Source of the DNA: Pelodera strongyloides
Taxonomy: Eukaryota; Nematoda; Chromadorea; Rhabditida; Rhabditidae
Direction: 5' to 3'
NCBI GenBank assembly: GCA_036852015.1
Contig: JAANDG010000242.1
Coordinates: 1 to 64,000 of the forward strand
Length of the DNA: 64,000 nt
A model generated the notes under the pieces. That model saw only the letters and a program-made list of their open reading frames with translations. It ran no database searches and was not told the DNA's origin. A program made the translations under genes and the position numbers. Shown one piece after another: positions 49,601 through 59,601 of the stretch (position 1 is the stretch's first letter; every line of letters starts with the position of its first letter).

Positions 49601-52600
49601 TCGTTGGTACTCCAACTTCAATTTCACAATCAAGATCGGACCCACTTGTTGGGAGAGGGTATGATTTGTTAATTGGAATGTTCACACATTCTATACGATA
49701 GATTCTTTCGATTCTTTATGCGCACCCTATTGTCAACCTGACGCCAACATTTGATCAGCCTTTGAGGAAAGCTAAAACCACATCCTCACTGCATTCAGGA
49801 GATGAGCGTTCTTCACGAGCTTTTCCACACGCTCAACATGAACCATCCGCACAGTTACACGGACAGCAAAGATAACTTTGTCAACGTGCCCGTGAGTTTG
49901 TAATCAGAGTTTCGTTTCTCGTGTACAACTACTAAACAAATAGACTAATTGTAAGCAATCGTTAACATTTTCTCCAGGAGACGAAGTGGAGTACGGACTC
50001 GTTATGAGTTATGACCCTATTTAGGACGGATATTACCCAGTTAAACGTGTTGTGCCCTTCGACCCAAGCACGATCCTCGCCTACGGATAGTGAGTTGCGC
50101 TTCGCGTCGCGAATACTTATGATATATAATATTATCATTAATTAAAAAAATTTACGCTTCAAGAGCGTGCACCTTTATTCAAGGGTGAAAATACAAATTC
50201 AATGTTTGCTTATGACATGTTCCGCAGAGGTCCTGAGCAGTAGGCGACGAGTTCCAGATGACAAATTCCTCGACGTCTTCGGGCTAGGGCCAGGAGGGAT
50301 CGCCCATGATTCATTATCAGTTAACTAATTGGGTTCGTGTATCACGTACTTATAACACAAGGCAACTTTGGTATTACAAAGGATATTTCAGCGCCGTGAC
50401 CGACAAACGTTACAACTTTGTCACAGGGCAGCGTGAGCGCGTGCCATTCTATGACTACCTCGCCATCAACACGTACTACAACTGCACCCGTAAGTGACAT
50501 GAAACGCAAAATCTAGTACAGAATGTTTGTGCCGCGTATGCTGTCGAAAACGTTCACGCTCACATTCTTTAATGAATCCATGAATCGGCCCATTCACACT
50601 CCAACTCCTTCCCTTGCAGAAATATGTGACAGCTACCCACGAGATTTTTGCACGAATGGCGGATATCGCCACCCAAACAACTGCAATATTTGCATGTGTC
50701 CCTATGGTTTTATAGGACTCCATTGCGAGCAATTGGTTAGTATCAAAAAACATAATTATGACAAAACCTTAAGTGTTATTTCTGTATTTCTTATCGCGCC
50801 AAATAAATGACTTCCAAACCCTAGGAAGCAATTGTTATCTATATTAGTCGGAAGTTCCGTATAAGAATTCATGAAAAAGGGGGTTTCGTAACGTAGGAGT
50901 ACGTAGAACACTCGCCACGCGGATAAGAATATACAGAATAGTACACAGAAACCCATTCAATTAGCGAGTACGGTATCAAATGTTGTTCTAGGTCCGCAGT
51001 TGCGGAGGTATCCTCAATGCTACCATCGCCTCACAAACAGTCGATCTCATGAATAAGACCACTGCTGCTGCAGGAATAGAGTGCTTCTGGTTTATTCAGG
51101 TATGCCTTAGAAATATTACTTCACCCGTACAACAGGAATCAAATTCATCTCCAATTGAGGCTTTCTTTTGCTTGAAGCTCAGGACTAGCTGTGCTCCATA
51201 GGTTGCGACTCAACTCACAGTCATTTAAGACGCACTATCTTAAGGCACCCGCCGGCAAGAAGATCGATTGGAAGTTCGAGGACAACCCCACGAATCGTTG
51301 GTATCCGTACAACAAGATCTACATCTACGGTAACGAGGACATCAGGCAGTCAGCGTTCCTACTCTACCACAACATGTACGTGCTAGTCTATTAGCACCAC
51401 ACCAAAGCACATATGTTCAGCCAGTATCTGGGGGGTTGCACGGCCTATCATGAACAGTATTTCAATTTCAGCGACTACAAAGCTAACAACATCCCTGAGA
51501 ATACATACAAGGACGTCTACCCAGGCAATTTGCTGAGAATCGCAACCAGGTACGACATCAGCTGGGGAAGCAGCGATGTGCCCGCCAAGCTCACATTCCG
51601 ATATGTTTAAGAGTGAAATTGATCGGATGAGAATAATAAATAATTTTAAATAAAAGACCAAGTTACGTAAAGATTCAGGTTGCACAACAACACAAAATAC
51701 ACATCCCATTCAGCAACCACTGACTCCAACGTTGTTACGCTACGAACTCATTACGCTCATTTGCATACGAACAGACTGACCGTTTTGAAAGTGCATAATA
51801 TAACCGGACTCTTTCTCTAAATGGAAACATATCAGTTGTCAAATCAACTCAAATTCAAAGCTAAACGAATAATATCGTTAGGTAACGAAAAACTTCTGAT
51901 ATCTCAATTTCTAACAACACTCTGTTCAACATTGGCAATGCCAAAAGTCGAAGAATAAATTTGTGACTCGTGCAAATTTATCGGAAATTCAAAATATCGG
52001 AAAATAGATGCAAAATGGGTCCTTTGTGATTTGCATCATGAGGAGTGAATAAACCCAGAAAGTTAATCAAACAGTACAATGGTGGTCGCCTGTCATGAGC
52101 TCAGTCCGAAGACGATTGGCTATTGACAGACAGCATTATGTGATTGAAAAGACAACGTGACTCTATTGAAAGGAGCCTATTCACCTGCAGACCATGCAAA
52201 ACTTAGATTTGCAATAATTATGGTTGCACCAGTTTGACAGCGTATAAAAGGAAACCCATGAGCGATACTCAGAATAACTGAGTTGATCCATTTTCGGCTT
52301 AATATACCTCTTCATTTACCTTCAACCAACTTGCTTTGTGATTGCCAACTATAGCACACGGCAGATAGTTGTTGTCTGCAGCTTTCCCAGATCTGGCCCT
52401 TTTTATACGCAAAGCTGTGCCCAGAAAAAACAACCATCTTCCATTTCAGATAAGAATGAAACTGACGTGCGGCGCAGTATGCGTCGCTATACTCTTCATG
52501 GCTATGGCGATCGATGCCTCGTAGGTTCCAAAGTACACAGTTCCATGCAACGGCGTAAATATGCGCTTACACTATATTGATACCGTACTTAGTTTGTCTT

Positions 52601-55600
52601 ACACGTTAGACACAGCAATAAAATACATCATAGGTCATGGGAGAACAGAAGAGTATACTTCACTTCCAGGCATTTGCGTCAGAAACGCCAGTTTATGGAA
52701 ACTATGACTCTAGATCAAAAGAACCAGCAGATTCCCTTCTATATTGACCCCAAAGTCAAAGGAGGTACGACACTCCTTTTTTCTTTCACAGAAAAAAAAT
52801 TGAAAAAGCGAGAAACCCCGACAGGCCGACAGGTAAAGGAAATTAGCGACATGTAACGCCAAAGAAAAGTAGCCACAAATATATCATTTTAGTTCCACAA
52901 ATCATCAATGCCTTGAAGGCCGGAAGACAACTGCTCGAAACAAATACTTGCATTCGAATGGTTGAGAAATGTCAACGGGAATAAGTCACACAAGCACATA
53001 CAAACAGGGCAGCGCTTTATGACAATTTAGTGTCAAATTTTTCACAGAAAAACTGACACTAGCATGCCGAGAACAAGGTCCATTGTCCATTCGGACGGAC
53101 AGCGCAGGCTCCCGGCTTCGGCAATTCAGGCAGACACTACCAAATGCCTGATTCATGTGAACGGCACTTTCCAGTGGTTTCGAGCACACCATCATCCGCA
53201 CTCATACTGATACCGCTGCATGCAATGCAACATTGGGCGCTGCCAAATACTATTCAAACAAAAACTTCACTATCGCGATTGGGCCCAAATGCTGGGATAC
53301 GGTGAGCGAATTATTACATGTACCAATTCAGGGTTATAGACCATAATGCAGCGCAGCATGACAAAAAAAGAACAGTCAACCTTTTTAGCCTGCCAGCATT
53401 CTTCATGAACTCTTCCACACTCTCAATATAAATCATCCAGAAATGTATACCGATAGCCAGCAGAATTTTGCCGACGTACAGGTTAGTCCCAAAGGGACGA
53501 AAAATCCTTTGCAAGAGAATGTGATGTTGATAAACCCCCACATCATAGAATCCGCTTAACCCAAGCGAACTTGCTAGTTTCACTCCATTCATTGAAACTC
53601 TGCTTCACTCCAATGAGTTTTATTTGTTCTTGACTGTAGCTTGTGGGTTGTACTCAATGGGCAGATTCTTTCTCCGGACCATTCCGTCTCCCTGGAACCA
53701 CTCACGGCGGAAGTGCTTGGCGGCACCATCGGGTCATGAGTTGGAAAAAACGGAATAAAACCTCATATATTGTTTTTGCTTTGTGTTGCACTAACTCGAC
53801 TGACCATGATATTAAAGCATTCTGGAAAATTATCATTTCAGAAGGGAGAATTACCAGTCAAGCGTGTTGTGCCGTTCGATCCAAGCACAATTCTCTCATA
53901 TGGAGCGTGAGTTTGTATTTGTAGTATAGAGAGGTTGATATGTAGGATACGTAACCCTCGAGGTGGTGAGGGATACTCAGGACTCAGGAGATATATACAC
54001 AAACTATAATGTTAAATTTTCGCCTCTAAGTTTCTTCCGATTTCGCCCCGAATTTATGCTCTCGGTCGGGGTGAACAAACGCAGACACGTAGTGTAGAAG
54101 ATGAAATCGACTCAATTTTCCGAAGAAAATAAGAAAGCCAAAACAAATCAGGCGACCACGCGACACCCGTTACATGATCGTCAGTGGACAGCGTGTGCAG
54201 GTACCATTCTACGACTACCTAGCCGTCAACGCGTACTACAACTGCACCAGTGAGTTTTAAGAATGCTTTATTGGTATGATAAATAAGGATGATAGTGTAT
54301 GTGTAAACCGTTGGCTCTGCAGTCGGCTCCGATCTACCGAAGTAAAGCGCCACAGAAGCCAGTTTTATTGCAGAACGGGTAGCTAGAGCTGATTTAACCC
54401 TCTCAATTTGTCACCTGTTATCTTTTAACCACCCGGTCGGTACCACAAGACGAAGCCACACCTAACGGTTTTGTTCCAGACAAATGTGACAGCTATCCCA
54501 AGGATTTCTGTAAAAATGGTGGATATCGTCATCCGAACAACTGCAACGTGTGCATCTGTCCATACGGATTTACAGGAAACAATTGCGAAGAATTCGTTAG
54601 TTTCGCATTGAACATATACCTCCGTAGACATCCGCACGGCACGCCCGCACGCCTATAGCCCATAATCGTCCTCCTCTGCGTGTAGTACAAGACATCCGTT
54701 TATCCACACAGAAACACATTCAATTGCGAACACGGTATCAGTATGGTTCTAGCCCGGCGGTTGTGGACGTGTGCTCACTGCGACATCCGAATATCAGACT
54801 GCCAACCTAATGAACAAGAACGCTGTCAATCAAGAGTGTTACTGGTGGATTCAGGTTAGTAGCATCGTTTGGTGAGGGGAGCGTGACGCAGTGGCAAGCG
54901 GATTGCTCCAGGCCACCGGCCGTCGGTTCGATCCCGGACCGGAACCCCACCACCACAACAACTGTGTAAAAATTGGCACCTGGGTAAAACCGGCGGAGAT
55001 AAATCGGCTTCCGGAGAAAATTGGCCTCCGGGAAGAGTAAAGGCCCGTTCGGCTTTATAAATGAATCGGACCCCGGTGAACCGTTTCTGCGGATTCGGTT
55101 GATGTAACCCGGTACTCTTTATCTCTTTATCGCTAACATCGTTTGTCGTATCGCTAACATCATAGGTCAAGAAACACGCGCAAAAATGGGTTCCACCCCT
55201 TCCTCCAGCTGGGGAACCCCCTTCCTCCCGCATCGCAGATGGTTATTGTACCCCTGGGGTATCTAAGTCTCTGCTTTTTCACACTCTTTAATTTTGTTTT
55301 ACACTGACGATCCCGTGTCTCTCACTAAGCAATGCACTCTTATCTGGAGGAAGGGTACACACAAATTTAGTATATCTTGACCTCAGTTTGTTATTGCCCA
55401 CGGTGTCATGTGGCATCTCGCATGACAGAAACATATCACTTAACTAAATTCCAGGCTCCGGCCGGGAAAAAGATCGACTGGAACTTCAAGAACAAGCCTA
55501 CCTACGGAAACATTGTATTCAACAGCATCTACATCTTCGGACACGAGGACATAAGAATGTCGCCGTTCATACTTTACCACAACCTGTACGTTCTAGCTAA

Positions 55601-57162
55601 ATAACGTAGAAAAAGAACCAACCATCTACAATACGCTAAGAATTAGAGCGCGCTCTACTCTCATTCTCGTGAAAGCGGATTACTGTAATACGGGGTTATA
55701 GGTTGGTGCGTGAAAACACGCATGAACCACCTCCGGATTGGTTTTGACCACATCTGGAAGCAATTCTAAATTAATATATTTGACCGAAACGTGGTGTTTT
55801 ATTGAAACGGTCGATCAATAAGCTAAAGAAACCACCTCCATTTACGCTCGGAATTTATACCCTGGTAATACATACAAAACAGTGGGGGTTTACGGACTTA
55901 TGATAACACTTGCAGGAACTACATCGCTAATAATCTTCCGGTTAACATGTACCAGGACATCTATCCCGGTAATATCCTAAGAATCAGAACAAAGTATCTG
56001 AACTCGTGGGCGTCCGAGATGTCCGCCAACCTCACATTCCGTTACGTCTAATTGTAAGTGGTGGAGTTGGGAGAATGAATAAATGTTTACTAAGCAAGAC
56101 GAATATTTGCTACGTGTTCGGCAATCATAAATTCGCACACATACACCATACACGCACCGACACACAAACAAACACACACATCGACACACACACACCGGAA
56201 CCGGAGCATAAGGATATCCAACTTGGAAAAATGCTAATATTGTTACAGTTATTCACGATACAAAATGTGAATAATGACTATATACGTTAACAAAGCACCC
56301 AAATACTAAAGACTCAAAATCACCCAAAATCCAAAAAGGCTCACCTCCAGTGCTGCAACCTTGGGCCGCTCCCACACACTTTTTCTCGTCCGCGCATCAC
56401 TGTAGTATGCCTGTCCTTTTGAAGCCGACTTCAGCGCTATGAATGGGTAGGGAAGATCGGTTTCTGTGTAGATACGCATACTATCCTGGAATTGAACAAC
56501 GTTAACTTTATTAACACCTTGTTAATTAATACCTTAACAAGGTGCGCTACACTATCAGAGCCCATAACATCTAGGTTTACCAAATGGCATCAATTTGCAC
56601 AATTCAAATAACATCCTGGATGATAACAAACAATCAACAACAGGCGGGCATTTCTGATGGGCATTTTAACTTACTACGTAGGCATTGACAAATACAGTAA
56701 AAGGATTCCCCCTTAATCTTTACGCATATCTAAAAAAAAGGCAACAACAATACGTGAGTAGAGAAAAAGGCAAAGAAAACGAAAACAATACCTTCTTTGC
56801 ATCTGGCGGCTTGTGCCATTGTGAGGAACCAGTGGACGCATTCACATAGTATCTGAAAACTTCATTGCATAAAATGTAAGTTGTTCACTGATCTGGATGA
56901 CAAATAATGGGCGACCAGAGCCAGAAACTACACTGCAGCATGATTTGTTAACGTTGGCAACAATCAATGAGGAGTACTGTATATGTTGAAACACTAGAAA
57001 GTAGAAAACTACAAGCCTTTACTATGATAATCTCATTGGGGACACGGTAAACCACTAAAATCACAATAACTAAACCACCCACTTTTTCCCATCCTTTAGT
57101 GAAAAGAAGCAGATCCATGGATAAGCGAGGCCGCTCACCTCTACCCGTTTCTGGTCGACCAT
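37637..57162 (-). CDS. PIN-domain protein C with two WW domains, SWT1-like
   Basis: Probable RNA endonuclease with peptide-binding WW domains. The start (ATG 57162) lies 14 bases after a TTTCAG. Three exons (57083-57162, 56792-56852, 56345-56485) encode WW1 (YPWICFF, GKKYYVN, QWHKPP) and WW2 ([20 protein letters not shown]). In-phase exons at 48133 ([15 protein letters not shown], proline-rich), 47700, 47290, 46553 (very basic), 46155, 45830, 44690, 44240 and 43710 lead to the PIN domain: [11 protein letters not shown] (about 42500), [14 protein letters not shown] (about 41890), [10 protein letters not shown] (about 41020), [14 protein letters not shown] (about 40660). Helical C-terminal exons ([33 protein letters not shown]) end at TAG 37637. 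The length is about 870 residues. The join across 48134-56344 is inferred from phase 0 on both sides, the lack of an in-frame start in the proline-rich exon, and the WW plus PIN pairing I recall for some SWT1 proteins. The two parts could be separate genes. Confidence 0.7.
37794..37860 (+). repeat. Three tandem copies of GTTGATACCGGTACCCAA
   Basis: An 18-24 bp unit repeated three times in the last intron of PIN gene C. Confidence 0.85.
37996..38265. mobile_element. TTAA-type MITE, CCGGCCGG family, copy 6, with its right end repeated
   Basis: The element runs from AACGGCCGGTTTTTG to CCGGTTGCTATACCGCTTAA (about 38162). The right-end segment of about 50 bases (ACAGCTAAATAC, AAAACC.GCTGC, TATACCGCTTAA) is then repeated twice more in tandem. 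It lies in an intron of PIN gene C. Confidence 0.65.
40323..40453. mobile_element. Short MITE, GAGGCCGTATTCACC family, copy 3
   Basis: GAGGCCATATTCACCAAT at the left and GGAGTGGTGAATAT at the right, with an inner TTTTTCTCTGCGCGTCTCAC word. Confidence 0.65.
40804..40935. mobile_element. Short MITE, GAGGCCGTATTCACC family, copy 4
   Basis: Closest to copy 3, sharing TTTTTCTCTGCG.CTC and ACATTAGA.TGCTATTTTCTG; ends GGAGTGACGAGTATGGC. The two copies sit either side of one PIN gene C exon, 350 bases apart, in the same orientation. Confidence 0.65.
41328..41720 (+). repeat. Minisatellite of TTGGACCACCCAcGACGCTACTG-like units
   Basis: About twelve copies of a GGACCACCCA word, at 19-25 bp spacing in the better-kept part, decaying to the right with GACCACCCAAGGCACTATTG variants. 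It lies in a PIN gene C intron between two exons of the PIN domain. Open frames through it are periodic artefacts. Confidence 0.9.
41969..42407 (+). repeat. Direct duplication of about 100 bp in a PIN gene C intron
   Basis: CACGTACTTAGGTACAGGAAAA through CTAACAATAGGATGCTTTAG (41969-42071) recurs at 42289-42407 with a 15-bp extra block. About 215 bases separate the copies. Confidence 0.8.
42931..43086. mobile_element. Near-perfect 156-bp palindrome
   Basis: Arms of about 75 bases starting TTTGTGATTACAACCACAACG and ending with its inverse. Only isolated mismatches are seen in the T-rich middle, and the centre is about 6 bases. It sits directly beside a tRNA-like sequence at 43100-43260. It could be a foldback element or a young inverted duplication. 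Confidence 0.75.
43100..43260 (-). mobile_element. tRNA-derived SINE-like sequence
   Basis: On the minus strand TATAGCTCAACAGGTAGTGCG resembles a tRNA D-arm with A box, and GTGGGTTCGAATCCCGC resembles the T-arm with B box. The acceptor arms do not pair and the anticodon region is too long, so it is not a working tRNA gene. A non-tRNA tail follows towards 43100. Confidence 0.5.
43728..43925. mobile_element. Diverged TTAA-type MITE, CCGGCCGG family, copy 7
   Basis: ACGACCGGTTTCGAAGCGC at the left; CGTTTCAAAAGAAAAGAAAAA, CCGGCTGTTATATGCTTTAA at the right. It shares core words with copy 6 (CTGCAT, TATGCAAAT.AATA, CGCG). A partial end is at about 44812-44844, and another weak copy ends at about 25228. 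Confidence 0.5.
43996..44112. mobile_element. Short MITE, GAGGCCGTATTCACC family, copy 5
   Basis: GAGGCCGTATTCACCAACACACC and, inverted, GTGTGTTGGCGAATATGGCCTC. The inner sequence differs from the other copies, so only the ends may be shared. Confidence 0.7.
44981..45520 (+). repeat. Two tandem copies of a 270-bp unit
   Basis: The unit starts GGTAGTGCGCTCCAGAGTTTC and contains TTACCACCCGGTCGGTAGTAG and AACGACGGACATGGTTTCAA. It is repeated at a period of 270 with few changes. A diverged relative lies at about 54305-54445 in an astacin intron, so the unit belongs to a dispersed family. Confidence 0.85.
46710..47205. mobile_element. Candidate solo LTR
   Basis: A 490-bp intronic block starting TGTTGTGACGATTTCACAACC. 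It contains TATTTATTCTGGGCC, AATAAATAAATT and TATATACCAGGCCTCAGG words. ACCACC stands on both flanks as a possible target duplication. The TGTTGTGACG start resembles BEL/Pao LTRs. No internal region is present and the right border is uncertain, so this is tentative. Confidence 0.35.
48839..51610 (+). CDS. Astacin-like secreted metalloprotease 1 (EGF and CUB-like C-terminus)
   Basis: Ten or so exons. The ATG (48839) follows TTTTCAG at 48831-48837. A signal peptide ([19 protein letters not shown]) is followed almost at once by a furin-type site RSRHKRQ, so the propeptide is very short and lacks the usual FxGD switch. The catalytic domain starts IPYYIDPKV (about 49120). The zinc site is [12 protein letters not shown] (about 49820), with the three histidines and the glutamate kept but G changed to N and the following E to P. 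The Met-turn region reads PSTILAYG (about 50070) with leucine for methionine. [18 protein letters not shown] closes the domain. An EGF-like exon ([20 protein letters not shown], about 50650) and a CUB-like part ([33 protein letters not shown]) follow. Stop at 51610, AATAAA at 51635. Splice phases agree throughout. Confidence 0.85.
50145..50312 (-). mobile_element. 5'-truncated SINE, same family as 60602-60880
   Basis: On the minus strand it matches the 3' two-thirds of the element at 60602. Shared words are GGGCGATCCCTCCTGGCCCT, TCATCTGGAACTCGTCGCCT and AATAAAGGTGCACGCTCTTG. It lies in an intron of astacin gene 1. The 5' truncation is typical of target-primed insertion. Confidence 0.8.
51611..52455. 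other. Spacer between the two astacin genes
   Basis: 845 bases. AATAAA at 51635-51640 serves gene 1, and TTTCAG at about 52444 is the acceptor before the start of gene 2. Nothing else is recognised. Confidence 0.5.
52456..56051 (+). CDS. Astacin-like secreted metalloprotease 2, tandem paralogue of 1
   Basis: Same exon plan as gene 1. Signal peptide [20 protein letters not shown] from ATG 52456, just after TTTCAG; furin-type site [16 protein letters not shown] (about 52730). The zinc site is [12 protein letters not shown] (about 53405), again with N for G and P for E. PSTILSYG (about 53890) lacks the Met-turn methionine. Then [22 protein letters not shown]-like [20 protein letters not shown] (about 54520), CUB-like [14 protein letters not shown] and [11 protein letters not shown], ending LTFRYV and TAA at 56051. 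AATAAA at 56078. One oddity: the exon ending EKCQRE (about 52979) has ATAAGT where gene 1 has a GT donor, so this intron needs a non-canonical site or the gene is damaged. Introns hold two repeats (54305, 54868). Confidence 0.8.
54305..54445 (+). repeat. Diverged copy of the 44981 repeat unit
   Basis: Shares CTGCAGTC.GCT, GATCTACCGA.GTA, ATTGCAGAACGGGT-like and TTAACCACCCGGTCGGTA words with 44950-45115. It lies in an astacin gene 2 intron. Confidence 0.55.
54868..55130 (+). mobile_element. tRNA-derived SINE, second family
   Basis: GTGACGCAGTGGCAAGCGG looks like an A-box D-arm and GTCGGTTCGATCCCGGAC like a B-box T-arm. A GC-rich tail (AAATCGGCTTCCGGAGAAAA, CCCGGTGAACCG) and a TCTTTATCTCTTTATCGCT end follow. 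It lies in an astacin gene 2 intron. No second copy was noticed in the window. Confidence 0.65.
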
Positions 57163-57209
57163 CTATTGGCGGGATACTGAAACAAATGGAACTGGAAAAT
57201 CTCGATTAA

Positions 57210-57450
57210 GGGCGCATTCGAGATGGACATTTCCGGAAAAGAAAAAGAAAACTTTTGGTTCGAGATGGTTCACCAGAAAAGAATGCAATTGCCACGCATA
57301 CACATGCAAATGATCGATTGATTTTAGTTGCAATTACGGTACATTTGCATTTTCGGCAATTATTTTGCATGTGTTATTTTTCTTCTCGGTGTGCATCTCG
57401 AACCACTTTTTTCTTTTCTTTTCCGGAAAATGTCCATCTCGAATCCGCCC
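57210..57450. mobile_element. MITE with GGGCGCATTCGAGATGGACA ends, second copy
   Basis: 241 bases, the same family as 26999-27240 with matching inner words (TTTTCTGGTG..CCATCTCGAACC, GATCGATTGATTTTAG). TAA flanks both sides. It lies about 30 bases upstream of the acceptor before the WW-domain gene start. Confidence 0.8.
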
Positions 57451-58577
57451 TAAAGACAAAGAGTATCATGATATCAACCGAATCCGTGTTATATCGACCG
57501 GTGCACCGGGGTCCAGTTCACTTCGGGCCCAGATCACACCATCACACGACAGTGGTGGATGCAAAACTAAAACTCGTTTGGCACACTACAGTAATCCATA
57601 GAATACACATCAAACTTCAAAGTTAAAACTACTCTATACTTCTTCTATGTCATGAAAATCGCTTATCGAACTAATTAAATGGTTTAGCTCAAGAACACCT
57701 TCAGTCCAAACTTCGACTAACAATAAGTCTTGGCCTATGCTAGTTAAATGGCTCATGGCTCAACAATAAAGTTACTCATAACATATAACCACAAAATATA
57801 AAATGCGTTAGTCAACGCAACCCACAACAAGAAACACTCCCATCAAGTGCACAATTTATTACAATAACAATAAAAAGTTGAAACCAATATAAAAAGAAAC
57901 CGATAGGAAAGATAAACGTTTGATTAGTACTTAATAAAAATAGTAACTAGATAAGACAAAAGGTGCACATGCGAAAATGTCCATTCTAATTGTCAGAAAT
58001 AGAAACGTTCATCAAAGAGCTCTGAAAAAAGCTACTCAAATAAAAAAAGAATCTAATTCTGATATAATCACATAAGTACATACCCAAAGCAACTTTTACA
58101 GACAACTACAAGCTACATGACAATTAAATGTTTAAAAAAATATCTAGATAAGCCTAGTGTTATAAACTGACAAAACTGTTAGTTGGATAAAAACTAAAAA
58201 CTCGAGATTAAAGTTCCAAACTCGAAACAAAACAACCAATACCATGAGCTCACAATCGCACTAATAAAAAGAATTAAACACATACCAAATATTACTAATA
58301 AACATAAAACCATTTAAACCGCATTGTAAGTATTCTCAATCATGAGCGTATCCCACTACACCGTAAACAAAGAATCATAATGAAGAACCAAAAGGGGTTG
58401 AAAAAAAAACTTAGCGGCATGTCCACTTGGGAGTACTATCCCTGTAGCGTCACTTATGTTACGGACTTGTTACAATTAACACATGCAGGTCCACCAAAAG
58501 TGTGCCACTTTTCAGTAAAACACCAAACGTTCCGACTAGCAAAGATAGATAAAAGGGGAAAGACTAATGGACTCTCC

Positions 58578-58796
58578 GCCTCTCCATCTTTGCGATTCGC
58601 ACTTGCGTAAATGACAATTGCCTGTCCATGTTCATGTTCAGGCCATTTTACACGAATGTCAAATGCCTACCGTAACCCATGCGAATACATGTAATGCCCA
58701 CCGTAACCCGCTGCGGGACCTTGTCATTTACATTGACTCGAACATGGAGAGGCATTTGTCATTTTCGCAAGTGCCAATCGCATACAATGGAGAGGC
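58578..58796. mobile_element. Related copy of the 27445 long-inverted-repeat MITE
   Basis: GCCTCTCCAT...GCGATTCGCACTTGCG at the left and CGCAAGTGCCAATCGCATAC...GGAGAGGC at the right. The middle has CCGTAACCCATGCGAATAC and GTCATTTACATTGACTCGAA words shared with the 27445 element. Confidence 0.7.
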
Positions 58797-59601
58797 CATA
58801 AGAATAGCAAAATCACCAACTTAATCTGCGAACGCGAATCTATCAGTATGACACACACAAGGACATATAAATCCATAAATGAGGTTGGTTGGCGTAAATC
58901 ACAAACAAGAATAACATATTGTACATATAGGGACAAACAAACAAACAAGCAGCTCGCGGGCTCGCGCCTTGCGTAAGTAGGAATATACATGTCAAGACTG
59001 GATGAGGCTTGTTCACAACTGTGAACTACACAATAAATGCTTGCAGATTAAATCACTAACTAATATACACACACCTTTGAGGCTAATTAGCTACTAATGA
59101 TAGACTTTTTCTAATCAAGAAATGAGAAACAAGCGTACAAGCCCACTAATGTGGCACAATCAAATACTGAACATAAATGTCAATCGTCTTAAACTAAACA
59201 TGTAACATAAGCTGTCGAGTAACAGAATTAAAAAAAAACAGTAACCGCACAGGACAGCTCCCGAGCTCGGCAGGAAACCCGCCGCAACGATAAAAAACAA
59301 ACCCCATATGCACAATTCGATATTCAAAACAATACGTCATAATCAAAATTCTAGTCAGCGGTAAGTATTCGAAAATTATTATTATGATAATCTCACCGGA
59401 AACATAAGGAACAAAGGCAAAAATTTAAAATAAAATCCTTTTAAAAATCCATACACTACCTTCCTGGGTTCCAATTTCAAAACCACATGTTAAATCGCTT
59501 TAAAGAGTATAATAACACATTTAAACCCCTTGTTGACTCACGTAAACGATAATGACTAGCCGTATCAAGAATGATATACCCGCACATCGTTCGATACCCG
59601 T

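Larger units (their letters stand above)
57163..59601. other. Spacer between PIN genes D and C
   Basis: AT-rich, no supported exon. It contains the MITEs at 57210-57450 and 58578-58796. The TTTCAG acceptor before the WW-domain start lies at 57177-57182. Confidence 0.5.

Noticed and set aside
49981..50024. An exon reading [14 protein letters not shown] that would restore a Met-turn in astacin gene 1
   Set aside because: It ends in an in-frame TAG. The same TTTAG works as the acceptor of the next exon in the correct phase, and gene 2 has no counterpart.
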